A DNA stretch of 64,000 bases from Pullulanibacillus pueri (GCF_014639255.1 NZ_BMFV01000019.1:18876-82875); one strand, 5' to 3'; counted from the stretch's first letter, positions 15,228-23,669 are shown. Translations and numbers: made by a program. Notes: a model not told the origin generated them from the sequence alone.

Positions 15228-16202
15228 TTATTGTTTGGTATCCAGCGGTTTTAATTTCGCCTCTATTTCTTGTCTGCGTTCTTCAAGAAAAGGGGGTAAA
15301 GCGAGTCCCTCTCCAAGATGCTCTAAAGACTCATCCGTAGCAAATCCCGGACCATCAGTTGCCAGTTCAAATAAAATGCCATTCGGTTCTCTGAAATATA
15401 ACGAATGAAAATAAAAACGGTCAACATATCCAGAATTCACCATTCTTTGTCCTTTAATTTTGGCAATCCATGCTCTCAACTCTTCGTCATTATCCACACG
15501 AAAAGCAACATGGTGAACCCCTCCCCGACCGAGACTCTCTTTAGGCAAATCGGTTCGCGTTTCCACGTGAACTTCAGCCCCAGTTCCCCCACGGCCTGTT
15601 TCATAAACAACGATATCTTGTTGACCTTCAATTGAGGAGGCATATTGGCCGATTTTTCTAAACCCCATGACATGGACTAAAAGCGTCTCTGTCGGTTCTA
15701 GATATGGAACAGTTAATTTTACAGGCCCGAGTCCAATAATCCCATACTCATTCGGTACAGGACTTTTCTCCCATGGTGTTCCACCAGAGACACCGCCCTC
15801 ATTATGTTCATCGGAAACTAATACTAATCTTTGTCCCTCTGGATCTTTGAATTTCAATACCTTGCGATGAAATACTTCCGATATGTCCATGTGAGCCACA
15901 TTCATAGATTTAAAACGATCTTTCCAATACTCTAAAGCCGTATCATTGGGAACGCGTAAGGATATTTCTGAAATGCTATTATTCCCGTTATGATTAGGAG
16001 CAGCCATCGGAATTTCAAAAAAGGTAAACTCAGTTCCAGGGTTACCTTCCACATCTCCATAGAAAAGATGATACACGGAGACATCATCTTGATTGACTGT
16101 TTTCTTAATCAATCGCATACCCAATATTTTTGTATAAAAATCAAAGTTCTTTGCTGCGTTTGCAGTCATAGCCGATACGTGATGGATCCCTTTCAATTCC
16201 AT
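15228..16202 (-). CDS. Ring-cleaving VOC-family dioxygenase (MhqO/MhqA-like)
   Basis: The product (~324 aa) is a two-module vicinal-oxygen-chelate enzyme. Module one starts MELKGIHHVSAMT with metal ligand His (GIHHVS) and ends in LKFKDPEGQRLVLVSD. Module two carries GRGGVHHVAFRV and YFREPNGILFELATDGPGF. This matches MhqO/MhqA and LinE-type dioxygenases that open hydroquinone or catechol rings. In B. subtilis the mhq genes are induced by quinones through the MarR repressor MhqR. An MhqR-like palindrome overlaps the -10 of this gene's promoter (16278-16295), supporting the same role in quinone detoxification. The start at MELKG is preceded by AAAGGAG; an ATG two codons earlier is possible. Confidence 0.85.
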   Translation of the reverse strand: MELKGIHHVSAMTANAAKNFDFYTKILGMRLIKKTVNQDDVSVYHLFYGDVEGNPGTEFTFFEIPMAAPNHNGNNSISEISLRVPNDTALEYWKDRFKSMNVAHMDISEVFHRKVLKFKDPEGQRLVLVSDEHNEGGVSGGTPWEKSPVPNEYGIIGLGPVKLTVPYLEPTETLLVHVMGFRKIGQYASSIEGQQDIVVYETGRGGTGAEVHVETRTDLPKESLGRGGVHHVAFRVDNDEELRAWIAKIKGQRMVNSGYVDRFYFHSLYFREPNGILFELATDGPGFATDESLEHLGEGLALPPFLEERRQEIEAKLKPLDTKQ

Positions 16203-16277
16203 AATCAATTCTCCTTTTTAACTCTATATCGCGTTATTTATACTTAAGAGCTACAGACAAAATATATTGATATAAAA

Positions 16278-16318
16278 TATCTTGAATTAAAGATAATTGA
16301 TTAAAAAGTTTTTGTCAA
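16278..16318 (-). promoter_or_regulatory. Sigma-A promoter overlapped by an MhqR-like operator
   Basis: On the minus strand TTGACA (16318-16313), a 17-bp spacer and TATCTT (16295-16290) form the promoter. TATCTTGAATTAAAGATA at 16278-16295 is an inverted repeat (TATCTT/AAGATA) close to the known MhqR operator (ATCTcgAAtTCgAGAT). A repressor bound there would cover the -10. Confidence 0.7.
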
Positions 16319-16463
16319 CACTCATTGCCTTTTAAATAGTCCTTATGGCGTTAATTCATCTGATAATTAGGGACGCCTTCACACATCAGTTGTCTTGCAA
16401 CCTTTATGGTCAAAACCAAAGTTACCCTTTTAGAGTCATCCGCAAAGGGATACTTGCTGACAT

Positions 16464-16495
16464 AAAAAAATACCCTCTCGAGGGCCTGAGAGGGG
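16464..16495 (-). terminator. Terminator after the EAL-PilZ gene
   Basis: On the minus strand CCCTCTC pairs with GAGAGGG across an 8-base loop and runs into TATTTTTTT. Confidence 0.8.
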
Positions 16496-16506
16496 CTAAG
16501 GTCATC

Positions 16507-17634
16507 TTAAGTTAGACTCGCTAATTCAAGAGTATTAATAAGTTGATTCAACCGACTGAGTTCATAACCATCAAGTGAAAGAAACTGTATGCCATACCCA
16601 ATCATTGACTCACTTGAATGTGCTTCTTTACGAACGATTACACCTTTTATCTTATAATATTCCTCATTGTATTCGAAACTCAGTTCCACAGTCACTTTAT
16701 TTTGAACAGGGAGATCCAACATTAAGGTCACCTTTGACCCACCAAGACTAATATCTTCTACATATCCTTGAATAGCTTTATTGACTAACGAATTAAGCTT
16801 TTTCGTTCCAAAGTCTAAAAACCTTAAAGTACATTCTTGATTATAAAATTTTTCACGTCGAAATTTCCTTTTATTCATAGGATACTCTTGAAGTCCTAAA
16901 CTCTTTTCATATGTTTGTTTTAATTTCGCAATGGGTTGAGGCATCCCTAGTCCAAAGCCTTGGCCATATGTAATTCCTAAAGATTTGACATAAGCAATTT
17001 CCGCATCCATTTCCAGTCCTTCAATAATCAAGTCACAATGATTTTCCGCACAAAATTTTTGAATGAGTTTCACTAATCTTTGTTTTTTCTTAGAAGCTAG
17101 CAAATCATGAGCAAAATAACGATCCAGTTTAATATAATGTGGCTCTAACTCAATAATCCGCATCATATCATGATGGCCTTTACCAAAATCATCGATCGCA
17201 ATAGTGACACCGACATTTTTCAACTTCTTGATCACACCAATAAGTTGAGTATAGTTAGTGATCACTTCACTTTCAATAATTTCCATAACTAAATGCTGCC
17301 TCAGCTCCACATGCTCATTCATAATATCCTTTACAAAGGAAAGAAATTTTGGATTTAAGAGTGTTGATGGAAAAACATTGATAAAGAGTTTCACTTCCTT
17401 TGGTGTCAGACCAGCCTCGTGATAAGTTTTAATCCCTTTATAAATGGACCGGGTATCTAATTCAAAAAGCTGCTTCTTTTTTTGTGCTAACTCAAAGATA
17501 GGCTCTGGGTTTGAAAACTCGTCTGCCCTCAGTAACACTTCATAGCCTTTAATAGAACCGTCAACCAAATTATAAATAGGCTGGAAATAATGATAGAACC
17601 TCTCTTCCTTTAGAAAGGTTTTTAACGAAAACAA
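16507..17634 (-). CDS. EAL-domain c-di-GMP phosphodiesterase with C-terminal PilZ domain
   Basis: The product is a ~375-residue cytosolic protein. Residues ~10-240 form an EAL domain: GYEVLLR (EVL for EAL), INVFP, EIIESE, AIDDFGKG, IKLDRY, EGLE and QGFGLGMP, so the metal-binding Glu/Asp residues, the Lys and the terminal Gln are present and activity is plausible. Residues ~250-370 form a PilZ domain with an Arg-rich switch (KFRREKF) and VEDISLGGSKV, the D/NxSxxG motif that binds c-di-GMP. The TTG at 17634 is chosen because AAAGGAG is 7 bases upstream; the GTG three codons earlier overlaps the site. The leader carries a c-di-GMP-I riboswitch and terminator, so ligand level controls synthesis of the enzyme. 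Confidence 0.88.
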   Translation of the reverse strand: MFSLKTFLKEERFYHYFQPIYNLVDGSIKGYEVLLRADEFSNPEPIFELAQKKKQLFELDTRSIYKGIKTYHEAGLTPKEVKLFINVFPSTLLNPKFLSFVKDIMNEHVELRQHLVMEIIESEVITNYTQLIGVIKKLKNVGVTIAIDDFGKGHHDMMRIIELEPHYIKLDRYFAHDLLASKKKQRLVKLIQKFCAENHCDLIIEGLEMDAEIAYVKSLGITYGQGFGLGMPQPIAKLKQTYEKSLGLQEYPMNKRKFRREKFYNQECTLRFLDFGTKKLNSLVNKAIQGYVEDISLGGSKVTLMLDLPVQNKVTVELSFEYNEEYYKIKGVIVRKEAHSSESMIGYGIQFLSLDGYELSRLNQLINTLELASLT

Positions 17635-17663
17635 ACCAATCACTCCTTTAAAATAATTTTCAA

Positions 17664-17701
17664 TAAAAAATGACCATCCCGAAAAAAGCAGAGATGATCA
17701 T
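17664..17701 (-). terminator. Intrinsic terminator of the c-di-GMP riboswitch
   Basis: On the minus strand ATGATCATC pairs with GATGGTCAT (one G-U pair) and is followed by TTTTTTATTG. It lies between the aptamer and the EAL-PilZ start, so it is the likely expression platform. Confidence 0.7.
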
Positions 17702-17714
17702 GGAATATACCCCT

Positions 17715-17810
17715 TCTTTCGGTAACCCGGCTACCTTAGAGTACAATCCTCCTTAGGCCCGTGGCTTTGCGTCCTTGTCTTTCAACAAGTATGCCATTAT
17801 CGAAAAGCAA
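17715..17810 (-). promoter_or_regulatory. c-di-GMP-I (GEMM) riboswitch aptamer
   Basis: The minus strand contains the conserved GEMM blocks in order: GACGCAAAGCCACGGGCCTA (near 17774-17755) and GGTAGCCGGGTTACCG (near 17735-17720), linked by AAGGAGGATTGTACTCTA. These are the two stems and tetraloop/receptor of the c-di-GMP-I aptamer. The gene controlled is the EAL-PilZ phosphodiesterase just downstream. Confidence 0.92.
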
Positions 17811-18036
17811 ATGAATTGTCTCGTCCATATTACAACTAAATTCGACAAAAGTCTACATTTCCCAATTCATTACGTTTGGACAATAGATAATTTTCTTTAT
17901 CCTCCATTCAATGGGTACTTCCACTTGTGTCCGATAACATGAAGGATCTTTCCTCCCTTCAAACTGTTTTTTACGCCAATATGTATGAAATTATTTTTTT
18001 TATTCCATACTATGTAAAAAAACGGAGGTTTTGGTT

Positions 18037-18477
18037 ATGCAACATATTACTCTATTACTTGTTAAATTTATCACGTGCCTCATTGCTTTTGCACTTGGAC
18101 TCGATTTATTTTTTGCCGCAACATTTACAGATATTTTAACGTTTAGTTTGCTTGTAACAGTCATTTCATATATTGTTGGAGACAGAATTGTACTGCCTCG
18201 TTTCGGCAACACGACAGCGACTATTATCGACTTTCTGATAACCTATGTCAGCGTGTGGGTTTTTGGTAACATTCTTTTAAATAGTTACTTACAAATCGCA
18301 TGGGGAAGCATCATTTCAGCTGTTGTCATCACTATTGCTGAAGTCTTTGTCCATCGCTATATTCTTAAACATAACGCTATTGAAGAGGGGCCACAGGCAA
18401 GACAGTCCCATTATAAACAGCACGTTGACTATGGAACTGAGTTTGCTGAGGAGTCAGATTTCAAAGATAAGAAATAA
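18037..18477 (+). CDS. DUF2512 membrane protein (YndM-like)
   Basis: The product is a 146-residue protein with four hydrophobic segments (ITLLLVKFITCLIAFALGL, FSLLVTVISYIVGDRIVLP, ATIIDFLITYVSVWVFG, IISAVVITIAEVFVH). A charged tail (EEGPQARQSHYKQHVDYG) follows. This is the DUF2512 layout of B. subtilis YndM. GGAGG lies 8 bases before the ATG at 18037. It is monocistronic with a shared terminator downstream. Function unknown. Confidence 0.82.
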   Translation: MQHITLLLVKFITCLIAFALGLDLFFAATFTDILTFSLLVTVISYIVGDRIVLPRFGNTTATIIDFLITYVSVWVFGNILLNSYLQIAWGSIISAVVITIAEVFVHRYILKHNAIEEGPQARQSHYKQHVDYGTEFAEESDFKDKK

Positions 18478-18598
18478 GCCTCTACCAAAAACTTTGCCAA
18501 GAAAACCAAACATAAAAAGCTCCAAAGTGAGAAGTGAGCCGAGCCCCGTGGAAAGCGAAGTGTTTTGACAGGAGCAATGCGCCTCATGCTAAGAATAA

Positions 18599-18637
18599 AG
18601 AAAAATCCGTCCATTCACTGAATGTTCGGATTTTTCT
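18599..18637. terminator. Bidirectional terminator
   Basis: Stem AAAAATCCG/CGGATTTTT with a 17-base loop between convergent genes; U-tracts on both strands. Confidence 0.75.
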
Positions 18638-18698
18638 ATGAGTGAAATATTTTTTCCCAGTCTCCATTTTTCATCTTAAAAACATGCTTTTACTTCGT

Positions 18699-19166
18699 CT
18701 ACTTTTGAATAAATTCTTTCCTCTTTAAGTAGTTAATAAACCAAAATTTTCCTAATAAAATCAAAAATAGTATGGGGTAAATGGGCACAGAGTAGATTAG
18801 TTTCCAGCCATTGTAATAAAATAATTCCGATCGAACAGCTAACCATTCATAAAAAATAGAAAAACAAGACCACCCAATAACATACAGTACCTGCACGATT
18901 CTACTTTTCTTAAATGGAAAATAATTGAGATATAAAATATCAATTAACGGATATATCCCGAGAATAACTATAAAATCCTCATAATCCGCTTTGTAGATAC
19001 GAAAATAACCGTAAAGGTGGTATTTAAATTCTAATAAATAGTCCACAACAAAATCCAACACAATGGCAAAAATCGACGATGTGTACATTTCAAGTTTTGA
19101 AAGATGCTTCTTTGAAAAGATCACGAGAAGCAAAAATATAAGAAAAGAGCTAACAGCAAGTAGCAT
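18699..19166 (-). CDS. CBO0543-family membrane protein
   Basis: The product is a 155-residue integral membrane protein with about five segments. DFVVDYLLEFKYHLYGYF in the second segment and EDFIVILGIYPLIDILYLNYFP afterwards match the CBO0543 family, which is common in sporulating Bacillales and Clostridia. The ribosome site is weak (GGTGAT). No function is known for the family. Confidence 0.7.
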   Translation of the reverse strand: MLLAVSSFLIFLLLVIFSKKHLSKLEMYTSSIFAIVLDFVVDYLLEFKYHLYGYFRIYKADYEDFIVILGIYPLIDILYLNYFPFKKSRIVQVLYVIGWSCFSIFYEWLAVRSELFYYNGWKLIYSVPIYPILFLILLGKFWFINYLKRKEFIQK

Positions 19167-19328
19167 ATAAACTCAATCACCCGTTTACTCTAGTTAAGTT
19201 CTAACATAGTCTTATCTATAAGCATGCCACTAAATAAATGGAATTATTCACATCTCTTGACTACGTCTTTAAATCGATTGTCACCCCTTATTCCTTATCG
19301 CATACCTTAGGGAATAGGAGGAATGCCT

Positions 19329-19937
19329 ATGCATTTGTTCAGTGCCATCTTTATCGGAGTTGTCGCTAATATCGATAACTTAATTATTGGTTGCTCCTAC
19401 GGTATGAAAAAAACGAAAATCCCCTGGTTGTCCAATATCATTATAGCAGCTATTTCAATGTTATTTTCACTAATCTCACTGTTTGCTGGTCATTGGATCT
19501 CGACCTATATTCAACCTCATATTACGAATACTATCGGTGGTCTCTTATTACTTATCATCGGTGCCTTAACAGTATGGTCCTCATTTTATGAACGCTCCAA
19601 AAAGTCAAACCAAACTCAGTCTCCCTTTCTAAAAGTGATTTACGAACCCAAGGATGCCGATCTTGACCAGAATCATTCTATAAGTATGAAAGAATCCTTG
19701 TTATTAGGCACTGCTCTGGCGATAAATAGCATTAGCACGAGCTTCAGTGTCGGATTGACGAGCGCTTCAATTGTCAGTTTTGTAGCATCCATTGGTCTAT
19801 TTTCCGTCCTCTTTATTTCAATAGGGGGAGTCATGGGCAAAAGCATTCAAAAGCGTATCAAAAACATGGAGCTCTATGCCCCTATTCTTTCAGGCGTCCT
19901 TTTGATCCTCATTGGGTTATACGAAATCATTTACTAG
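19329..19937 (+). CDS. ytaF: Sporulation membrane protein YtaF (MntP-like)
   Basis: The product is a ~202-residue protein with six membrane segments in two similar halves. The first half contains IGVVANIDNLIIGCSYGMKK and the second GTALAINSISTSFSVGL, the paired Asn/Asp positions of the MntP/YtaF manganese-exporter superfamily. YtaF is required for normal sporulation in B. subtilis. AGGAGG lies 7 bases before the ATG at 19329; the ATG at 19323 is too close. A charged loop (residues ~90-115) joins the halves. Confidence 0.85.
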   Translation: MHLFSAIFIGVVANIDNLIIGCSYGMKKTKIPWLSNIIIAAISMLFSLISLFAGHWISTYIQPHITNTIGGLLLLIIGALTVWSSFYERSKKSNQTQSPFLKVIYEPKDADLDQNHSISMKESLLLGTALAINSISTSFSVGLTSASIVSFVASIGLFSVLFISIGGVMGKSIQKRIKNMELYAPILSGVLLILIGLYEIIY

Positions 19938-20079
19938 ACCTAGTCGCGTCCTATTTATTTGGAAAACCCTATAGTATACCAAGGGGCTTCTCCCCTTTAT
20001 ATCTTTACACCAAGGTCGCACGTCACAACCACAGCAAAACATAAAGGACATTTTAGGGGACCTTGATCATATCGAATAA

Positions 20080-20110
20080 AGAAAAAAAGAGCATCACAAA
20101 GGTGCTCTTT
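20080..20110 (-). terminator. Terminator after murA
   Basis: On the minus strand AAAGAGCA/TGCTCTTT with a 9-base loop is followed by TTTTC. Confidence 0.8.
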
Positions 20111-20118
20111 AAAATCAA

Positions 20119-21417
20119 TTATATAATTTTGGACACATGATGAAGACTCTTATCAGCTGAGCCATTTTCTAAAGTGATATCGGCACCTAGCTTTGCAAAG
20201 AGTGATGTTACATTTTCGTATCCTCGCAAAATATGATCAATATCGGTAATGATCGTCGTTCCTTCAGCCATCAATCCTGCGAGGATAAGGCTTGATCCAG
20301 CTCTCACATCTAAAGCTTCAACTCTTGCGCCCTTTAGTTTTTGATTTCCAGGAATGAAAACACTCGCTTTGCGTTTTTCAATCACAGCCCCGAGCTTACT
20401 CAACTGATGGATGTGACGGAAACGATTCGGAAAAATAGGGTCAGTCACAATACTTTTTCCAGATGCTTTAAGCATTAACGATGTTAAGGGTTGTTGTAAA
20501 TCCGTTGCAAATAGTGGATACATCCCCGTCTTTACTCTCGTTGCCTTTAAATTGTGATCGCCATAGGCAGTAATACTATTATTTCCAACTTCGAAAGTCA
20601 TTCCCATTTCCGTAAGTTTTTCTAATAGAGATGTCAGGTGCTCTGGAATGACATCTCTGACCGTCACCTGGCCACCCGTAACACCTGCTGCAATCAAAAA
20701 AGTGCCTGCAATAAGGCGATCAGGGATCGTTTGATAGTCACACCCCTTTAATGTGTTCACACCGTGGATGATAATTTTACTCGTCCCGGCTCCGCGAATG
20801 TTCGCCCCCATCTTGTTAAGAAGATTGGCCACATCCACAACTTCAGGATCTCTTGCTGCATTGGTTAGCGTGGTTTTTCCCTCGGCAAAAACACTGGCTA
20901 ACATAACATTAATCGTAGCTCCAGAGGTTATCACATCAAAATAAATATCCGCACCCTTTAAACGTTCAGCTTCTACAGTGTAATAATCTTTATAATAATT
21001 AAAGGTGGCTCCGAGAGCTGTTAACCCTTTCTCATGTTGATCGATGGGACGAGAACCAAAATCATCTCCCCCAGGGTAACCTATTTTCACTTTTTTATAT
21101 TTACTGATCAACGCTCCAATAAAGTAATAGGACGCCCTAAATTTCGAAGTGAGTGCCGTGTTTAACTCCGCATGCTTTATATTCTTCGCATTAAAAATTA
21201 ATTGATGATCAGTTTCATGAACATCGACGCCAATATCAGCAACAATCTCACATAACACTTTCACATCAAGAATTTGCGGGATATTTTCTATTTTAACGTC
21301 CTCATCCGTCATGAGTGCAGCAGCCAACAGACCTAAGACAGCATTTTTAGAGCCAGGAACGGCCAAACTCCCCTGTAATGGGTCTGACTTTTTAACAACA
21401 ATATATTTTTCTTTCAT
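20119..21417 (-). CDS. murA: UDP-N-acetylglucosamine 1-carboxyvinyltransferase (MurA) with Asp replacing the catalytic Cys
   Basis: The 432-residue enzyme adds enolpyruvate to UDP-GlcNAc, the first committed step of peptidoglycan synthesis. Lys24-Asn25 (PGSKNAVLGLLAAA), the Arg in GSRPIDQH, the Asp in FATDLQQPLTSL and Arg in LDVRAGSSLILAGLMAEG are all present. The active-site loop reads YPGGDDFGSRP where typical MurA has GGCxIGxRP, so Asp118 stands at the Cys115 position. Asp here is known from mycobacteria, chlamydia and Borrelia and gives fosfomycin insensitivity with retained activity. It may be a second, specialised MurA paralogue. GAGGAG precedes the ATG. Confidence 0.88.
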   Translation of the reverse strand: MKEKYIVVKKSDPLQGSLAVPGSKNAVLGLLAAALMTDEDVKIENIPQILDVKVLCEIVADIGVDVHETDHQLIFNAKNIKHAELNTALTSKFRASYYFIGALISKYKKVKIGYPGGDDFGSRPIDQHEKGLTALGATFNYYKDYYTVEAERLKGADIYFDVITSGATINVMLASVFAEGKTTLTNAARDPEVVDVANLLNKMGANIRGAGTSKIIIHGVNTLKGCDYQTIPDRLIAGTFLIAAGVTGGQVTVRDVIPEHLTSLLEKLTEMGMTFEVGNNSITAYGDHNLKATRVKTGMYPLFATDLQQPLTSLMLKASGKSIVTDPIFPNRFRHIHQLSKLGAVIEKRKASVFIPGNQKLKGARVEALDVRAGSSLILAGLMAEGTTIITDIDHILRGYENVTSLFAKLGADITLENGSADKSLHHVSKII

Positions 21418-21800
21418 AGCGGTCTCCTCTTAATGGTTCCATGTTCTAAGGATAGTCATTATCACTCTAGTCATATTATTGATTCATTTAGCCATCGGGA
21501 GCATTCCGTCCATTTGAAATGCATACACCAAGAGGGCCAATTAAGTAGGAATAGACATCACAACACTTTTATGTCATTTGCCTATAATTTTTTTATATTT
21601 AATGAGATTTTAACACATGTTTATTCTAAATGAGGTTACTTTATTTTGAGAAATTGTTACGAAAGAAGTACTCCTGTCTTCTTTATGTAATGTTTTTAAT
21701 GGATGTTATTGTTTTTTAGGTTTTTAAAAGGTATAATTAGCCATTTCGTTCCTCTATAACCGATACAAAACGGAAGAAGGTTATAAAAATTAACCTCTAT
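21418..21800 (+). promoter_or_regulatory. Gene-free interval with one consensus promoter pointing antisense
   Basis: No coding frame is supported. TTGTTT at 21709-21714, a 17-bp spacer and TATAAT at 21732-21737 form a near-consensus plus-strand sigma-A promoter. The nearest gene in that direction (21801-22433) is on the opposite strand. Just downstream, TATAACC/GGTTATA (21755-21785) can fold as a hairpin. It could make a small or antisense RNA. Confidence 0.4.
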
Positions 21801-22433
21801 TTAGTTATTTGCAAAGATAACAGAGCACTCACCAAGCTTCTTTTGTCCCCAGAGCAACGCGAAATGATCTTTGTCCATAATCGGTCCCACTCCAGCAGGG
21901 GTTCCCGTATAAATAATATCTCCCTTACCTAATCCAAAGTGTTGGCCCGCGAAGTCAACAATGGTTTGTAAATCAAAGATCATCTCTTGAATATTCCCCT
22001 TTTGTACGTATTCACCGTTTTTTAAAAGTGAGAAATCAACCTGCTTGCACGCTTCGATGCCTGGAAACTCAATAAACGGACTGATCACTGCTGAATTTTT
22101 AAATCCTTTAGCCAACAGCCATGGCTGCCCCTTCTTTTTTAATTCTGACTGAATATCTCGAAGCGTAAAATCAATCCCTAATGCCATTTGATCCACAAGC
22201 TCATCCACACTCATCCCTTTTTCGTACGGTTGTCGAATATGAACAACCCATTCTGCTTCATAATGGATGGCACCTTGATCATTAGGCAAACGTATCTCTT
22301 GACCTTGTGTCTCAACTAATGCATGGGTTGGCTTAGAAAATAAAAAGGGAGAGGTCGGAACCTCGTTCTTTAATTCCTTTGCGTGTTGAGCATAATTTCT
22401 ACCGACACAATATATATTACGAATTTCATTCAT
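21801..22433 (-). CDS. Fumarylacetoacetate hydrolase-family protein (acylpyruvase/YcgM-like)
   Basis: The product is a short (210 aa) FAH-fold enzyme. IYCVGRNYAQHAKEL opens the domain. Metal ligands are in HYEAEWVVHI and ALGIDFTLRDIQ, followed by the lid and substrate segment GQPWLLAKGFKNSAVISPF and the closing IIYTGTPAGVGP. The length is close to E. coli YcgM and human FAHD1, which act as acylpyruvase or oxaloacetate decarboxylase, so that activity is more likely than true fumarylacetoacetate cleavage. No pathway partners adjoin it. Confidence 0.85.
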   Translation of the reverse strand: MNEIRNIYCVGRNYAQHAKELKNEVPTSPFLFSKPTHALVETQGQEIRLPNDQGAIHYEAEWVVHIRQPYEKGMSVDELVDQMALGIDFTLRDIQSELKKKGQPWLLAKGFKNSAVISPFIEFPGIEACKQVDFSLLKNGEYVQKGNIQEMIFDLQTIVDFAGQHFGLGKGDIIYTGTPAGVGPIMDKDHFALLWGQKKLGECSVIFANN

Positions 22434-22597
22434 TTTAGAACATTCCTTTCTTCACGCTTTTCATAAATGCTGCCCTATATATATAAAATTTGATATAATA
22501 AGAAATATAAACGATACACGAACGGGACTTAAATATCCTTCTCATCTTTTAAACTCATCATGTCCAATTATCTATTACACCTCTGAGGAGAAAAAGA

Positions 22598-22948
22598 ATG
22601 GCTAAAAAAATGTGGATCAAACCCTATCAATTGACTTTATTGATCTTTCTCTTTACATGTGTCGCTCATCCATACCATGTGATAAGCTCACATCCTAATG
22701 GCGCCAATGAGTACAGCCCACTTCATGACTCCTCTAGTATTTTAGCGATCCATAACGATGAGCCTCAGCCGCTACCGGTCATTCCTTTCATCGTTATTTC
22801 AGTTGTTCCCTATTATTTATTCGTTAAGCGTCATCAACGATTGTCGCTCTTTCAGTTTTTTTACTTTCATTTATTACTTTTAAAACGGATGCTTCTTCCG
22901 ATTAAATATCAGGCGGTCTTTTTAGACGAACAGCCTCTTATCCTATAA
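22598..22948 (+). CDS. Uncharacterised membrane protein, 116 aa
   Basis: GAGGAG lies 7 bases before the ATG. The protein has an N-terminal hydrophobic segment (residues ~11-27, LTLLIFLFTCVAHPYHVI), an exported-looking polar middle (SSHPNGANEYSPLHDSSSI) and a second segment (PFIVISVVPYYLF) followed by a basic, Phe/Leu-rich tail. I do not recognise the family. A 46-residue membrane protein follows 31 bp later and both end at one terminator, so they form a two-gene unit. Confidence 0.55.
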   Translation: MAKKMWIKPYQLTLLIFLFTCVAHPYHVISSHPNGANEYSPLHDSSSILAIHNDEPQPLPVIPFIVISVVPYYLFVKRHQRLSLFQFFYFHLLLLKRMLLPIKYQAVFLDEQPLIL

Positions 22949-22979
22949 CAAACAATGAGTCAATAGGAGGCTAAAAACA

Positions 22980-23120
22980 GTGGCAGATCAAGAATCGAGA
23001 AAAAAACACAAGCCTGACATTCATACGGTTGTAAAAAGAGAACTTAGATTTTCTTTACTTTTCACAGTGATGGTTACACTCATCATGTTACTTTTACGCT
23101 TTTTTGTCTTTAAACCTTAA
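22980..23120 (+). CDS. 46-residue single-pass membrane protein
   Basis: A GTG 8 bases after AGGAGG starts a frame with a polar basic head (ADQESRKKHKPDIHTVVKRE) and one membrane segment (FSLLFTVMVTLIMLLLRFF), ending VFKP. It is followed at once by a strong terminator. Likely co-transcribed with the 116-residue membrane protein upstream. Family not recognised; translation is well supported by the signals. Confidence 0.65.
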   Translation: MADQESRKKHKPDIHTVVKRELRFSLLFTVMVTLIMLLLRFFVFKP

Positions 23121-23127
23121 GATGAAT

Positions 23128-23159
23128 AGAGGGTAGCTTCAGGAGCTACCCTCTATTTT
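23128..23159 (+). terminator. Terminator of the two-gene membrane protein unit
   Basis: An 11-bp perfect stem AGAGGGTAGCT/AGCTACCCTCT is followed by ATTTTC. Confidence 0.85.
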
Positions 23160-23215
23160 CTAATATATCAATAGGCAGGTGGTAAACATTTTATGTAAGC
23201 AAAGACTATTTGTTG

Positions 23216-23440
23216 TTATTTTCCAGCCTTCCCCATTATGTTAGTCTCTTCCTGAGAAACAAAATGGTGAGCTGTCTCCTTATCGTTTTCCTCTGATAAT
23301 AGCCCCTTGGTTCCCGCTTTAAACTCTCTCAATGCGCTCCCAAAAGCTCGACCCAATTCCGGTAACTTTTTGGGCCCAAACAAAAATAAAGCAACAATAA
23401 CGATGAGCAGAATATGACTCGGAGCAAATAGATCACCCAA
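23216..23440 (-). CDS. tatA: Sec-independent translocase subunit TatA/TatE
   Basis: The product is a 74-residue TatA-type pore subunit of twin-arginine export. A membrane helix (HILLIVIVALFLFGP) is followed by the conserved hinge FGPKKLPELGRAFGSALREFK and a polar tail. The FGP-KLPELGR block is diagnostic. No tatC is in the window, so this is an orphan or extra TatA. Confidence 0.92.
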   Translation of the reverse strand: MGDLFAPSHILLIVIVALFLFGPKKLPELGRAFGSALREFKAGTKGLLSEENDKETAHHFVSQEETNIMGKAGK

Positions 23441-23669
23441 TACCTACATCTCCTTATGTTCGATTTCTCTCATTATACACCAAAAAGGATATAAAAACAG
23501 TACTTATTAAGCGGTTTCTGAAAGTATAAATTCTTTACGTTTACAGTGTTTCTTGTTCTAACAAAATAGAGTACAACCTATACATATTATTAGGTGATTT
23601 TTTAATCCTACACTTATTCAAATTTTTACTTTCTCCAGTTGAAAGAGAGACCAAAGGAGACGAATACAG

